A DNA stretch of 64,000 bases from Alectoria sarmentosa (taxonomy: Eukaryota; Ascomycota; Lecanoromycetes; Lecanorales; Parmeliaceae): assembly GCA_009733775.1 (NCBI GenBank), contig WOGZ01000025.1, forward strand, positions 62,001 through 126,000. Reading direction: 5' to 3'. A model generated the notes under the pieces. That model did not search any database, was not told the DNA's origin, and saw only the letters and a list, made by a program, of their open reading frames with translations. Made by a program: the position numbers and the translations under genes. Shown piece after piece: positions 48,499-60,934 of the stretch (positions are counted from its first letter, which is position 1; every line of letters begins with the position of its first letter).

Positions 48499-51109
48499 AA
48501 GGCTCCCCAAGGCCTCTTCGTTAGTCACACATCTCCGGTCCTCAAGTAGAAGCTTCCATAATTCAGTGAACCACGCTTTCAGCATTCCTGGCCTTGCGGA
48601 GGTGCTGAGATCTTTATAACGGCCAGATCTGATCTCTATTATGAGCTGTCCATGGGATACGGGCCTTTTTGACCACATAAGAGTCCTAGATGGGGCTTCT
48701 GAACCCCACCTTGATGCCCAACTTCTGTCAATGGGAGAGCCATGGCCGAGAACGACCGCTCTGTGGTTCTAGTTCCGTGCCGGGAATTGTACGTGGGACG
48801 GCCTCGGCTAAGGACCAATCGAATGCTGGTGTTGGAAAGCCTGTCCCACGAAGATCCGCTATAATCAATCACGTCACAAAGAATAGAAACCAATGGCCGC
48901 AAATCGAAAACCCTAGCGTGACGTTTTGACTAGAGGCCCAAGCGCACGTACATGAGAGACCTGGACCAATGGGTCCTAGTCTCTAGACCCTTCTAGTGTC
49001 CCATGGTTCCTGCAGGGACGCCATATTTCCTGCATGGTATGATGGCCAGCTCTTATTTTAGCCTTTGGAGTTTGGACAGAAATTGTGCGTGCCGGCGCAG
49101 TTTCCCGAACTTCGAACATGTGACTGGAGCGACTTTCGGTGATTCGCTTCTTGAATTCCCTGTTTATATGCCTAGAGTTGCCTTTCTGAGCGAAACAAAT
49201 AGTGGGGCCATCAATCTTCGGATTCTGCCGAAATTAGCTATGTGGGCCACGTCTCTGCCGGAATTTCCAACTTGCCATGTGCAATGCAGTTCTTTGGGGG
49301 TCAGCTAGCCCGAATTCCTGAAAGCGCGAAAATCCACATTTGAGATCCTCACTGCATCTCATGCATGCGATACAAGAGCGACACCTCAATCCTATGTACA
49401 TTTCGGTCTATTCCATGAAATCGACTAGGATCCTCCAAGTTAAGTTGGAGTGCAATACGGCCACAAGAAGAGTCAACTATGGCTTCACCTGTTCACGTCA
49501 ACTTGTAAACCGAATCTTCCTTTTCCCCAATCACAGAGCTGCAGAAGTGTGTCATAGTGCATTAGCGCTGATCCCATGATGGCGGTTGAACCGTTCAACA
49601 TCTTCGACTAGGAACATTATAGAGATGTGCCCAGCAATACCTCCGATACTTGTGCATCACTCAAAGCGCGTGCCATTCTGGTAATCTAGCTGAGAAATAT
49701 TGAATTGAAGGTCGCGTAAGCTGATCGAGGCGATGGGCTGAGGTCTCTTTTGGTCTGTCAAATGTTTGACGCAATATCTGTCGTTAAAGTCCTGCCACTT
49801 GGAGAGAGACCCAATGGCATTTCCTAAAAATGCTAGACTCCCTACCAGTCAATGAACAGTCCGAGCGAGGAGACGGGCAAGCCAAGCGATTGCCAGGTTT
49901 ACCCCTGTAATATATCCCACGCTATCTTCGCGCTAAGTGGTACACGTGAGGTAGAAGCGGTGAGCAGATTGCACCATGCCTCTTTAGTAATCTAGATGGC
50001 CTAAAGTACAGTGATAACAGGGATATCTTCACGATCTCCGATTCCGATGATGGCCTTCACGTTGATTTAAAGCGCGCACATGTAGTATTTAAACAGACGG
50101 GTACGCCACAAGCGAAGTAGAGAAAGGAACGGATTGATTCATTATTAGTCCTTCAATTTTCGCTTCTCTGATATGAATTGGGTAGAGGGTTGTAGTCGGA
50201 ACAAGATTTAGTGAAAACGCCGTCCCAGGGTTCGTCTGTAAAGTCGCCGCCGCCAAGCAGGGGTAAGCTTCTAGCAGGCCGCAGCTAGACAGAGGGCATC
50301 GAAGGTACCGAGACCTCGTCAGAACTTGCTGTGGATTAGCTGCGAACCCTTGGATACATGACAGCAAAAACAACTTCGCAGGTAGGTGTATTCTGCCCTG
50401 CATGGACTCTTGTCACATGATACCAAAAACAACCCCGCGGGTGGCTGCATTCTCTCCTTCGCGATTGCTCCCACATCCAATTCGCTGGGAATCCTACCCC
50501 ACACAGGATGCTGTGCATATGTGAAGATAGCGCAAAAAGCGGTTTGCAACTCTCCCATGGAAACGGTCGAGCGTGGGTTGGAATACGGATGCGCTTATTT
50601 AGCACCTATAGTACGAAGCTCTTTACGAGAGCGCTGGCAGAGAAAGATCAGTATGTCGAACGTGATGGAGGTTGGCAATGCTCGTGTTTGGAATGGCGCC
50701 GATCTTGAAACGGTGGTCATCACCCAAATCCAAGATCCAAGCCCAATACGGAGACGGCTATGAAGTCATGCTGTTACATGCGTAAAGGACTCCGAAAAGA
50801 TAGATTCTGTCCACTGCCATCTTCCTTAGTGTGGTGCCACATTGCCGGTGAATAAGTGAAGCATTTTCTTTCGAGTTAGAGGCGAGGAAAGAATCCGGTT
50901 TCCTCTTTTTAAACAAATGTCTCCCATCTATTGTTATAATATACTTCATGTTGTCCCTGTCTTTGCATTTCCTTTTCTTTCTTCACGTGTGAAAGTCGGC
51001 ATCCCGGAAATGCTTTTTCTCCTCTAGTCACTCTTTTGTTTTACCCTTGGATTAGCCGCTAGCAAAATTACACCACTACGCGCCGGGTACAACATTACGG
51101 ACGGTAATA
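48499..51109. other. gene-poor stretch before Z6
   Basis: No gene is supported. Sequence at 48700-48880 resembles 55150-55320. Near 50350-50460 an imperfect direct pair (AAAAACAAC-TTCGCAGGTAG and AAAAACAAC-CCCGCGGGTGG) is spaced by about 65 bases. Confidence 0.4.
48700..48880. repeat. diverged dispersed segment, copy 1
   Basis: Blocks GAGCCATGG, GAG-ACGAC, TGGTTCTAGTT and CCGGGAA appear in the same order as in 55180-55240 (GAGCCATGG, GAGGACGAC, TGGTTCTGGTT, CCGGGAA). On the minus strand both can be read as short related peptides, so this may be a decayed duplicated gene fragment. Confidence 0.45.
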
Positions 51110-53081
51110 ATGTATCCGTTCTCTGCCCCACTTTCTTTTCAGCCGGGTGATGCTCCCCCATCAGGCGTTTCGTCCTTTGCTCCCAACTTTCCTTATCAAT
51201 ATGCATTCCCAGCACAGCGAGTACAGCCAAACACCCTTCTTCAGTCGCACGGAAATATATATCCAAACACAATTTACAATGGGATTCCATCTCCGGAACA
51301 GCATGCAGCTATTGCCAATCTTCAACAACTTCCCGATGCCACCATCTTTGCTTGTTTGGAAGAGTTTCGCTCTTCCAATACCGGCGAACAATGGCTCCAT
51401 CTCACTCGTCTTTCGTACCAGCAGCGCCAGGCGGTCTCTGCTCTGAAAGATTGTTCGGATGATCTTGTTCTTTCATGGCTTTATTCCGCACGCTCTCATG
51501 GTCAGTATTCTCGGACTGTATGATTCGTACCCCCTTTGGCTAAATGTTATCATAGGTAGCCTCGATGCATCACAGAGTCGTCGCAGCCACCGTGATCTCA
51601 GCAATGACATGACAGCTGCCAATCCCCTCGGTCAATCACCTTCCTCCTACAGCGACCACTCCATTCTCACGGGACCGAGGAGCCCTCGGGACCAAGAGTC
51701 CTACAACCCCTCCAGAGGTGCTTCTGTCGGGGAACAAAGCTCTCTATCGATTGCCCCCAACGACCATATTCACTGGTGCGTTACCTGCAAGATTCCTCAA
51801 GCTATCAAAACCTGCGGCGGATTCAAGAGACACATGCGAGAGCATCAGACGCGGTTCTATTGCAAACTACAAGGACCCGTAGTTCCTACGGAAGATGGGA
51901 CGAAATGCGCCTTCTGTGACGTCTTAAATCCAGATTCAAGACACCTCAACACACACAACGTGAAGCTGTGCGTCAAAAAGCCACCAGTTGCTCGAAGCTA
52001 TCCAAGGAGGGACCTTTTCCTCAATCATTTGAAGAAGAAGCATAATGTTTCTGATGGCTCTGTACTCGCCGAACAATGCAAACATACTATTCATCAGAAG
52101 TCTTTCGCCTGTGGATTCTGCGTTTCTTGGTTTGGTTCGCTCAACGAACAAGTAAATCATATCGACGCTGCCCATTACAGATTATCGAAGCATATACGTG
52201 ATTGGGACCTTGATAAGGTCATCCGGAGCTTGTTGTCTCGACCTGGAATGAATGAGCATTGGCAACGCACTTTGGCAGCAAACCCTCGCTTTCAAGAGTC
52301 GTTGTTCAGTTGGGACCCTACTGGAGTCGAACAGCTACAACGCAGACTGGAAATGAGTCTAGAGCCGGAAGATGTCCTTTGCAGAGCGGCTATCGATGAA
52401 AGCAACTACGGTAGAAGCCAGCATGGCCTTGTCGAATCAATACCCGTCACAGGCCTTACAGGTCTAGAGATGGATACCAGCCAATCAATGCAGACATCCC
52501 AACATCAAAATGTGTGGTCGCCACCGCCTTCCAATCACAATCAAGACTCTACCACCCATGCCCCACCAACGAGACCCCCTACTCTGCAATCGCAACAGCT
52601 GGGATGGAATTGGGAAGACCATAACAATTTGGATTGGAATGGAACCTATGGTAGCCGAGCAGTACCCCAGGTTGCGTCAGCGACTGACACCGCACAATCG
52701 TGGAAAGGTCATATCGGAACTTCACACAGCTCAAGGCTCGGTGGGTACTCGCAGGGCCTGTCGTCCAATATCTCCAACGATCCACGTCCAAGACAGGGGG
52801 TCGAGACGCGCACACACCCAGCCCAGGCTCGCACAAGCGGGTTTCCCCCTACACTGTCGACTCAGCATATGCCGTTACCAATCTCACGTTTTCGCCCAAC
52901 ATCACACTCAAGTCATATCCTCGGCCCTTTCGACCCTGCATATCACTCGACTTCGGTTGCCCAACCTCAAGGCCAAGATTTGACAGACCACCATCAAACC
53001 GACGTGGACGATGATTTCAACAATATGCAGCGTCCCATACAAGACCAGGATGATAGCCGACGCCAGAGACGACCCCATTGA
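51110..53081 (+). CDS. Z6: zinc-finger family protein, two exons
   Basis: Exons 51110-51500 and 51556-53081 give 638 residues. The 55-nt phase-1 intron has a GTCAGT donor, CTAAAT branch and CATAG acceptor. Exon 1 encodes the repeats (TIFACLEEFRSS, then ALKDCSDDLVLSWLYSARS). Exon 2 carries WCVTCKIPQAIKTCGGFKRH, CAFCDVLNPDSRHLNTHNVK with a following LC, a RSYPRRDLFLNHLKKKHN block, and CGFCVSWFGSLNEQVNHID. DWDLDKVIRSLLSRPGM follows. The tail is long, Ser/Gln/Pro-rich, with an acidic segment and a basic end (SRRQRRPH), as in Z5. The subgroup with Z5 also lacks the CKRR cysteine seen in Z1, Z2 and Z4. The role is inferred as for the others. Confidence 0.85.
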
Positions 53082-55458
53082 TGCTCCATTTGGATCAACG
53101 GGAAAGAAACCGAGGTAATTACAACCCTCTCTAAATCTATGCAATTTCCGCCCACGAGATTTTCACTAACGACCTAGCTCTAGACCGAAACAGCTCAGAG
53201 TGCCTGGTCAATTTCTCGTGCACTACAAACATGTTGGCCTGGCGCCCTCCGACAAACATCTTCCATTGGGCTACACACCACGACAAAACATCAGCCAGGA
53301 CCTCTGAGCCATCTAAGCGACTAGATGTGCGGCGTATCACCTTCATTCAGTGTCGCTGCTGATGATATGGTTCCTGGTGGACCTACATCATACGTTTCAT
53401 ATTCTATCCCTGTCACTACCTTTCATTTAACAGCCTGGCGCTGCATTGTGCGATGATGCAATTCATTTGCTATATAGCACAGTGTGTCTCACGGAAGACA
53501 TGTATTTAGTACTTTGCATGGTTCACCCCTACCCTTTGGAAGACGAATACGCTTTGCGCTCCCTTCACTTCTATGTGTAGAATTAAGGAATTGATGTTTG
53601 ATTCAATCGCCTCGTGCAATTTGATCAATGTTGCAATTGGCAAAAGGCCAGATTTTATGCGGCGGCAAGGAGGCTATTGGGATGCAATGCAATGCATTGG
53701 GACCTGTGTTTGCCTTCGAGCATCAATCCACCCTGTCTCTTCCATAGACCGACCCCTTCCCCTCCGCCAAAGTCCTTGACTTTAGCAAGCATCTCTGGCA
53801 TCAACGCTGTTCTTTCTCATGTGTCAAATCTGCTCTGCTCCCCGAGATCTCCTCTTGTTGCCTTTCCACTACACCCATGCTCATTTCGCGAAGGAGGTAG
53901 TGCAGGCGCAAAACGTCCTTGCGTTATCCTGCGGTGCATCGTGATACAGCCTTCACGCAGCGATTACAAGGACGGATCAGCTACGTGCTGACATCCGGAC
54001 CCGGCATACGTTTGACATCTCACAAATTAACCAGGGCCTCGCCGGTCGAGCCCAATGTCAAATACAGCGCCAACACTTTGATGGTTAAAGCGATGGAATC
54101 AAAGACGATGCCATCGATGTCGCCAGTGTACAACTGGCACTGTGACTGTGTGAGAGAGGTTGACCGGGTGTAATGGTACGGGGTGGATGGCGCCAATTGA
54201 CTTGGTAGCTGCTGATGTATGATTGGAAATTGGCAGTAGGGATGATAGAGTGTTGCCTGCTGTTTGAGGATGAGAGAGAGGTCAGGAGGTGCGAGGGCGT
54301 GGAAGCTGGAGCTGATGTTGGGCTTTGCTTAAAAGGGAGGAGGAAAGGTTAGGGCGGGATGCGGTTAGACGAGATAAATTGGTAAAAAGATGGTAGTCGG
54401 TCGGCAGATGATCCCATATCCTGACGGGGATCTTTGTTTCGGGAGCAAAACATTGCGCCACGGAAATCCCTTTTTGAAAAAACACACCATAAACTCAGCA
54501 ATGGGCAAAGTCACGAGCAGTCTTCGGTGTCGCAACTGTTACTCTCAACCGTATTAGAAACTTGATTACTCCGTACTTCATGGTGGAACCTCAAACTCGA
54601 TAATTGTAGCTTTGCGAAGACTAAAGATGTTCTTGCCAAGCAAACAAGGACCCCATCTGTCTTACCAGGACATGGGATACGGTTGTTGAGCGGTTCGGGA
54701 GAGCAAACGTTTGGTCGGGTTTGATGTAGGTGATGGGAAGAGTGAGATAGGAAACGACGAAGAGTGGGACTGTCAGGCCACTTCATACCAGCACGCACTG
54801 GTGACATGTATCTCGCCTCAGGACATCAGCATGTCGCATTTGGTGGCCGACCGTAAAATCTAGCTCGGATCTAGAGTTTTTCCTCGAAAACCCCAGGTCC
54901 AGATTCGATGCGCTCTGTTCTTAATCTCTGATGAGCATAAACCAAACGCAAAAACTGTTGCTATGATCTGGTGCTTGAAACGCCAAGGAAAGTCAGATGT
55001 GGATCTGTTTAACGATCTTTTCGTAGGATATGGGCTTCAATCTCTGGCTGCTCAAGCGACCTCTAGACTTTCAGCAATATTTCAAGTCGTCGCTGAGATC
55101 TGCCGCGAAAGCCTGTGATGTGAGCTGGCTTGCCGGGTTGGAGTTGTTTTGCATTAATGTTGAAATTTTGGCCAATCGGAGCCATGGTTGAGGACGACAG
55201 CACGATGGTTCTGGTTTCTGTATTCTGGTACCGGGAACTAACATGGTAGTGCATCGGGTAAGGAGAAACCGATTGTGTGTCAAGACTTGAAGTGGGTAAA
55301 ATGATAGGGACGCGTCCTCTCATTCGCTTTCCTATCACTCCACACCTTGGCTGAAGTTCGGCTCGAGCGGAGATGGTTCCATTTTGGAGCGAGCTGAAGG
55401 GATTTATGGTTTCGACTCTGGGGCTCTAGACCTTCTAGGCCCTACCTTCCTTCGACGA
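53082..55458. other. intergenic region between Z6 and the CorA-like gene
   Basis: No gene is supported. The segment 55150-55320 is the second copy of the diverged repeat seen at 48700-48880. Short frames elsewhere are without motif. Confidence 0.45.
55150..55320. repeat. diverged dispersed segment, copy 2
   Basis: Partner of the segment at 48700-48880 in the same orientation. The minus-strand reading is longer here (residues like SRYQNTETRTIVLSSS), without a domain I recognise. Confidence 0.45.
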
Positions 55459-58050
55459 CTACCATCTCTGGCCTATAAACGCGCCTGTTAGACGTGACAT
55501 TATCAGTATAACAACGAGGATCCCGATCGACAGGATAATCGTAACCAAAATAAAGGGAGTCCCTCTGGGAATCACGTGCAAGAGCCAGGCCATCAAAACA
55601 AGAAATCCGCAGAAAGTCCAAACCCGACGGTGTCTTTTGAACCGCCATGCATCAAATGCTGAACGGAGTACGATGATGGAGAGGACAATTTCGAACATGC
55701 GACTCAACCACACCGCCACGCCATAATTCTCGCTATTGGCCCTCACAGTGAAACCATCCACCAGGATCAAGTATGCGAGGGCGAGCAAGATACAAACAAG
55801 GCGCCAATAGACTCGGAGCGTAACGTAGAATTGGCACAGAATTCGAATCGTCGGACCGGTGATTAGGGGCAAGATGATGGTCCCGAAGAGCAAGGGGCAA
55901 GAGAGAAGAGCAAACCAACGTAAGTCCCATAATTGAGGGTTCAAACTACCCTGGCTATTGTTGTTGTTGGTGGTACTATTGCTGCTGCTGCTGCTGTTGC
56001 TGCTGCTACTGCTGCTGTTGTTGTAAAATGTGACATTCAACCAATTGTTCGCGGATCCTTCAGTGACATTCATTCCTAGAAAGGACTTTTTGAAGTCAGC
56101 TAGAGCTATGAGGCAACAGACACGAGCTAACTCACTGTAACGAAGGCCAAGGGCACGTAGATGGCTGCCAGAGTGGTAAGGATGGTGGTATTACGACTTT
56201 GCAGATTGTTCTGCGATTCGATCTTTGACGCTCTGTAAGCTCTGCCCACTGTCGAAAGATGACATGATTTACCTCAGTTTGAAGCTTTTCAATATTCTTT
56301 CCAACGATTTCTAGCTCCTCTCTGATGTACTGGATTTCGCCTCCAAGCTTACTCATGATCTCCTGCAGTAGTTTAGCCTCCTCTGTATCGTCAACGATGG
56401 GCACAATTCTCTTCAAAATCTTGGCACATTCGTCTACGAGCCTCAGGTTACTAGTCATGTCCAACTCGGTTCTCTTTCTGCAATCGTTGAGGAATAACAA
56501 ATGCTGGAACTTTTCCTTTGATGGACGTACTCGGCTTTTAAACGTCTAGTCAACATGACATCAGCATCTGCTAGACAACGCTTGAAGGAGTCCTACCATA
56601 TCGAAAACCTGCCGGGATACATCTTGCAGAAATTCCTTCGTTTCGGTCAGCGCTACGCAATATACCGCGTATATTGCGTGTAAGAGTCCGATAGCTGATG
56701 CTTGTATACACGAGAACATAGCACAAGTCGAATCATGCTGTTGCCGAAAAGACTGCAATGATTGAGTGGTTGAAAAAAGTACGAGCGCTCGAGGGGCGCC
56801 AGGCGAATTGCTAGTAGAAACGATCAAATGCGCATGAGAGAAAGGCGGCGGACTACAATGCGGCTGCTTGATATATGTATGGAGATTGCTTTTCAATTTG
56901 GCCACTGTATGTTGCCAATTTATCGTCCATACAAATTCGGTTGCATGCTCATCTCGATCGGAAATGTCGTTCAGGCCTGGGTATGAGGTCAGCTCACTGA
57001 TGCTGACTGATTGAAGCTTCAAACGTACCTGTCGATGGTAACTCCAGCCGCACGGCAAAATCTTGGGGTCTCGTAGCGTGAGTGATTGTCGTTACTGTTT
57101 TCTTCGATATACGCCAGCCTACCCACATTGTTGAGTCAGCATTACAAAATGTGAATGGAATGATCAAGTGAGTACTGGTCTTGTTACAAGACACATATTA
57201 GGATAATTAAATAGAGAGACTTCCTCACGACATGAGCAAATATCAGGCCATAGATACATTAAGGGAGAGCCTAGAAAACGCAAACACTCCAGATACTCGG
57301 ACACGAAACAGGCTCTCAAGTGCAGCTCAGGTAATGCTACTGAGCATAGCCACCCCAGTCATGTGTACTCACTGTAACGACATGGCTCGGCAATGTACTC
57401 ACCATGTGTTTGTGAAAGAAGGTATATTAAAGCTCTTCGAGGGACCTCAAGGCGGTGCTGACTGTGGGATGGTAAAGGCTTGAGGAAATTATACATGGCT
57501 GCGACATTAATATTAGGGTTCTCTGCCGTGAAGCAACTGTAATGGGTCAGCTCTGACCCGCTACCCACAGAGACGACCTTAACTCGCCATAGAATGAACG
57601 AATCCGTATTTAGACCATTCAACCTCAAGCGCAAGAAGTTGAGCCAGTCATACATGCTCAAGTTTTTTGGAGGTTGAAACCTCTCTTCTCCTACTTCAAC
57701 AACAGTCAGTCGGCAAAGAGAATACAGGCAAGTCATTGACACTCACCAACCGTATCACTGAACCCTGCTACTGTGTGTGGCATTCGTATGAAAATGTCGA
57801 ATATCTCATGGAGACGAGCTTTTGGGCGGCGGCTCATGTGACCGAAGTCGTACAGAAACCTTTGAGGATTTCGACTGTACCGCCTTACCCCTGCTTGAAT
57901 GGCATCATCCACTGGACCAGATGGTTGGGGATCGGCAAAAAGTTTCCCCAGAAGCCGCTTCAGAGTGCTTGGCAAGGGTCGTCTCTCGTGTTGGGATTCT
58001 AAGGAATTCTGGCGGCTCGGGGCTGTTGAATGTATCTCTTCCATTTCCAT
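55459..58050 (-). CDS. CorA-like GMN membrane protein, seven exons
   Basis: On the minus strand, exons 58050-57747, 57690-57403, 57118-57029, 56976-56597, 56545-56273, 56210-56136 and 56085-55459 join in one frame to 678 residues. Most introns are 50-62 nt with GTGAGT, GTACGT or GTAGGA donors. The second intron is 284 nt, so a missed exon or alternative splicing there is possible. A mainly soluble N-terminal part leads to a long helical segment (EEAKLLQEIMSKLGGEIQ), then membrane helix LTTLAAIYVPLAFVTSFLG running into the GMN signature of CorA-type divalent-cation transporters. A Ser/Asn-rich loop follows, then the second helix and further hydrophobic stretches. The family moves Mg2+ and related ions as pentamers; many fungal CorA-like proteins are uncharacterised. 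Transport is inferred from GMN and topology. Confidence 0.72.
55972..56022. repeat. trinucleotide repeat encoding a Ser/Asn run
   Basis: A GCTGCTGCT/GTTGTT-type repeat lies inside the last CorA-like exon. Read on the minus strand it gives a Ser- and Asn-rich run just after the GMN motif. Length variation between strains is expected for such a repeat. Confidence 0.8.
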
Positions 58051-59190
58051 GATCGAATCGCACTGGATTCAGCAATAGTTGCATCGGCGGCCTATGTATG
58101 AGATCAAGGAGTGATGCGCGAAGATAAAGGCATTAAGATTGTTGCCATGGTCATGTATCGCGTATTAGAGAACTGCATGCATGCAACAGAGGCATCTAGA
58201 AAATATAAGTTTCCTTCACGCCACAGAACGCACGGTCGCCCTTGATACGATGTACGAATAAAATATACAGCAGTTTGAAAGATAGTTGTATTGATGTAGG
58301 TTGTCAGGTAGCAGAATGAGTCCTGACGTCGCCTTGTCAAATGCTGCGTCATTCTGCAGAACAAAAACGCCACCCTACGCACAATCTCGGCAAATCTTTC
58401 ATAGCAATGGGCCGGGAACCCACGTATCGGGCAAGACTGTCAGCCTGAGTCAATGATTCGATGCCTCGTCAGGATGGATAGCAAAGCCGTCTGCCTCTAT
58501 GGGAAGGCTAGTCGCGCCTCATTTTGGGCGCTGTGAAAGAGCTAAAGGGCTGATGGGCCCACAATGACAATGCTGACATGTATAATATCCTCAGATTGAA
58601 TATCAATACGCAGTGCAAAGTCGGGAATATTGGGTTTCATAGAATCTTCAATCGATACTGAAGTTTCAGTAATTTGTGGTTTTGGAGCTTCGTATTGAAT
58701 TCCTCATCACATACGCCAAGACTAACTTAATAAGCAGATCTGAGATATCTTATTGATCGATAAGGCTTAGTAATCAAGCCCACTTGGAGGAAAAATTCTT
58801 TCCTGGGGATCAATTTGTTTCGCCTCATTTCTGCCTCTCAAGAATCTTAGCCCCAGCCCAGTGGAATCCCAGGGCAACCCGACCGGGGTAGTGGTGTGAT
58901 CAATTTCACGATCAAAATTTCACTCGACTCGCATCCCTGTGCGTAACAAATGACCGAAGCTATCTCAAATACAAGGACAAGAACCCATTCGCTGGCAAGG
59001 CGCAACAGCTGAGTTGTACATCCTAAAGGAGCACGTGCTTAGCCTCTTCGGAGGCTGCGTTTGTATCCATATATGATGCCATGGATCCTGTCTGTCTCAG
59101 CCGTGACAAGCTTAACAACGCTATTAAGTATATAAGTGTATATGCGCGAGTATTGGCGGGCTAACCGTCAATTCAATTAAAACGCTACGC
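58051..59190. other. intergenic region
   Basis: Upstream region of the CorA-like gene. No other gene is supported. Confidence 0.5.
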
Positions 59191-60934
59191 GATGCCCCTA
59201 AGGAGTTGATTATGCTCTCGAAGGAAGTCCACGGGAAATCCACGACCTGAGCGCCATACTGCACGAAATCCACCTCTCTTCTCTAGCAGACATCAGCAAC
59301 GGCAGAAGTGAGCATAAACTTCAGCAGACTTCAGTAATCCAAAATACGACCTTTGCGTCGCAGATAAAACTTGCCAAGGGATAAGTCGTAGCGCTAGACG
59401 CGTTTGTCGAAGCCTTGCCTAAACAGTTGCAGGGAGTCGGCCAGCCGGAAGTGGACAGACTTGGAGGGCCATGGAAGAAGAAGGATGCGCGGATGATTCA
59501 GGTGCAGATGACTGCAACTAGAAGGAGACTTCACATACTGATAAGTACCCCCACAGCGTAAATTTCGTGCAAAGCCCGGACATGTACAAGTGGTTGTTAC
59601 ATCTCCTGATATAACTCAGGCCGCTGTCTGTACCGCTAGGTACCGTGGGGTGCACAATAAAAATAACCAACCCCGTAGTTCACGAGTTACCCCAAGTCGA
59701 AAATGCTGTGCGGGATGTACACGCTGATATGGTGGCTCATCACTCTCGCAACGAAGCAAATCGCGGGAACTGAGCATATTTTGAAGATGTGGCTTCACCT
59801 ATCAGTGCAGACGATCTGAATGGTCGCACAGCGCTTCATGCAAGCATCTTGATGCAGCCATGTGCTTTAGATGCATTCCAACAAATTGCTGACTGCCTCA
59901 AAGTTCGCTGTCAAGTCGCGCAATGTAAGAGCCACCAAGCAAGTCATTCGATCTGGCGCAAAGCCAGATTTGGAAGATCACAATGGCGTGTCAGTGGCCC
60001 CTATCATCATGCATGCCTCATCACTAACTTCGTCGAAGCACCGCAGTTCAAGACGCTTGGGAAAAACTTTTCTCCAAACAGGCCAACATGGATACTGGCA
60101 AGCACGCATTAGAGCTCATAGGGATTTTCTCCGAAGGTCAAAGCATTGAATCGTTCTGTCTCTCGGACTTTCATAAACTTGTCCTCAACATATATCCACT
60201 TGTCATGAACAGAATGCTACTAATTTAGAGCTGGCGTCGACAAATCGATTTCCCCAACGCTTAGGGTCGCAAATCACTCCATTGGGCAGTGCGCAGAAGT
60301 GACACTCCAGCTGTCGAAGCTCTGGTCTGGGCAGGAGCTAACGTCAACGCTTAAGATCACGTAAAGTGGGTAACTGTCCATCACGCAGCATAGGAACCGA
60401 CCCAGCTTGCCAGCTGCTATTGCTCAATTTTGACGCGAAAGCTATTGTCAAAACGATCCATACGGCAGCTCTCTTCGGTATACCTCATTTGAAAGCCCTC
60501 CTTGCTGCCGGGAGTTCTTTGGAGACGGAAGGTTATAGAAGTGATAGGCCGCTCAATTGGACAGCTGTGACGAACAAGGTGATACATGCATGTTGCAAAA
60601 CTTGGAAATTCAGCGATTTTCTCGGCAATTTCGAGCCTCCATTGCGAATTCGTAGACATGCTCCTTGATCTGGAGGTGAACTTCCTGCATGTCAACGTCG
60701 CAGGTAGCACCGTATCCCGTTGGATCGCCCGATGGTGTGATTGCCGCGTCGTTAACAATTTTTGCGGCGAGAAAGCAGCTACTCGGAAGCTTGGACACTA
60801 GATAAAAAGACAAAGCTGGAAGAACCGCTCGTGAAGTGCTTTACAATCGTCTTGGAACGCCTGATGGACTCGACGACGAGTTCGAGCGATTTGTCAGCCG
60901 TCTCGAAGAGTTGCAAGTGGAAGGTGGCTCATAA
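59190..60934 (+). pseudogene. decayed ankyrin-repeat protein gene
   Basis: Ankyrin-type repeats can be read in order but in different frames and across stops: DLNGRTALHAS (59811), VIRSGAKPDLEDHNGVSVAP (near 59945), SLHWAVRRSDTPAVEALVWA with GANVNA followed by a stop (near 60275-60355), TAALFGIPHLKALLAAGSSL (near 60450), HVAKLGNSAIF (60590). A C-terminal segment LGTPDGLDDEFERFVSRLEE ends at a stop at 60934. Upstream, PREIHDLSAILHEIHLSSL (near 59230) and GGPWKKKDARMIQ (near 59465) resemble the N-terminal helical domain found in fungal STAND-type and ankyrin proteins, a weaker call. Several frameshifts and stops make this a pseudogene rather than a spliced gene. Such genes often act in fungal self/non-self recognition; any former role here is inference. 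Confidence 0.65.
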
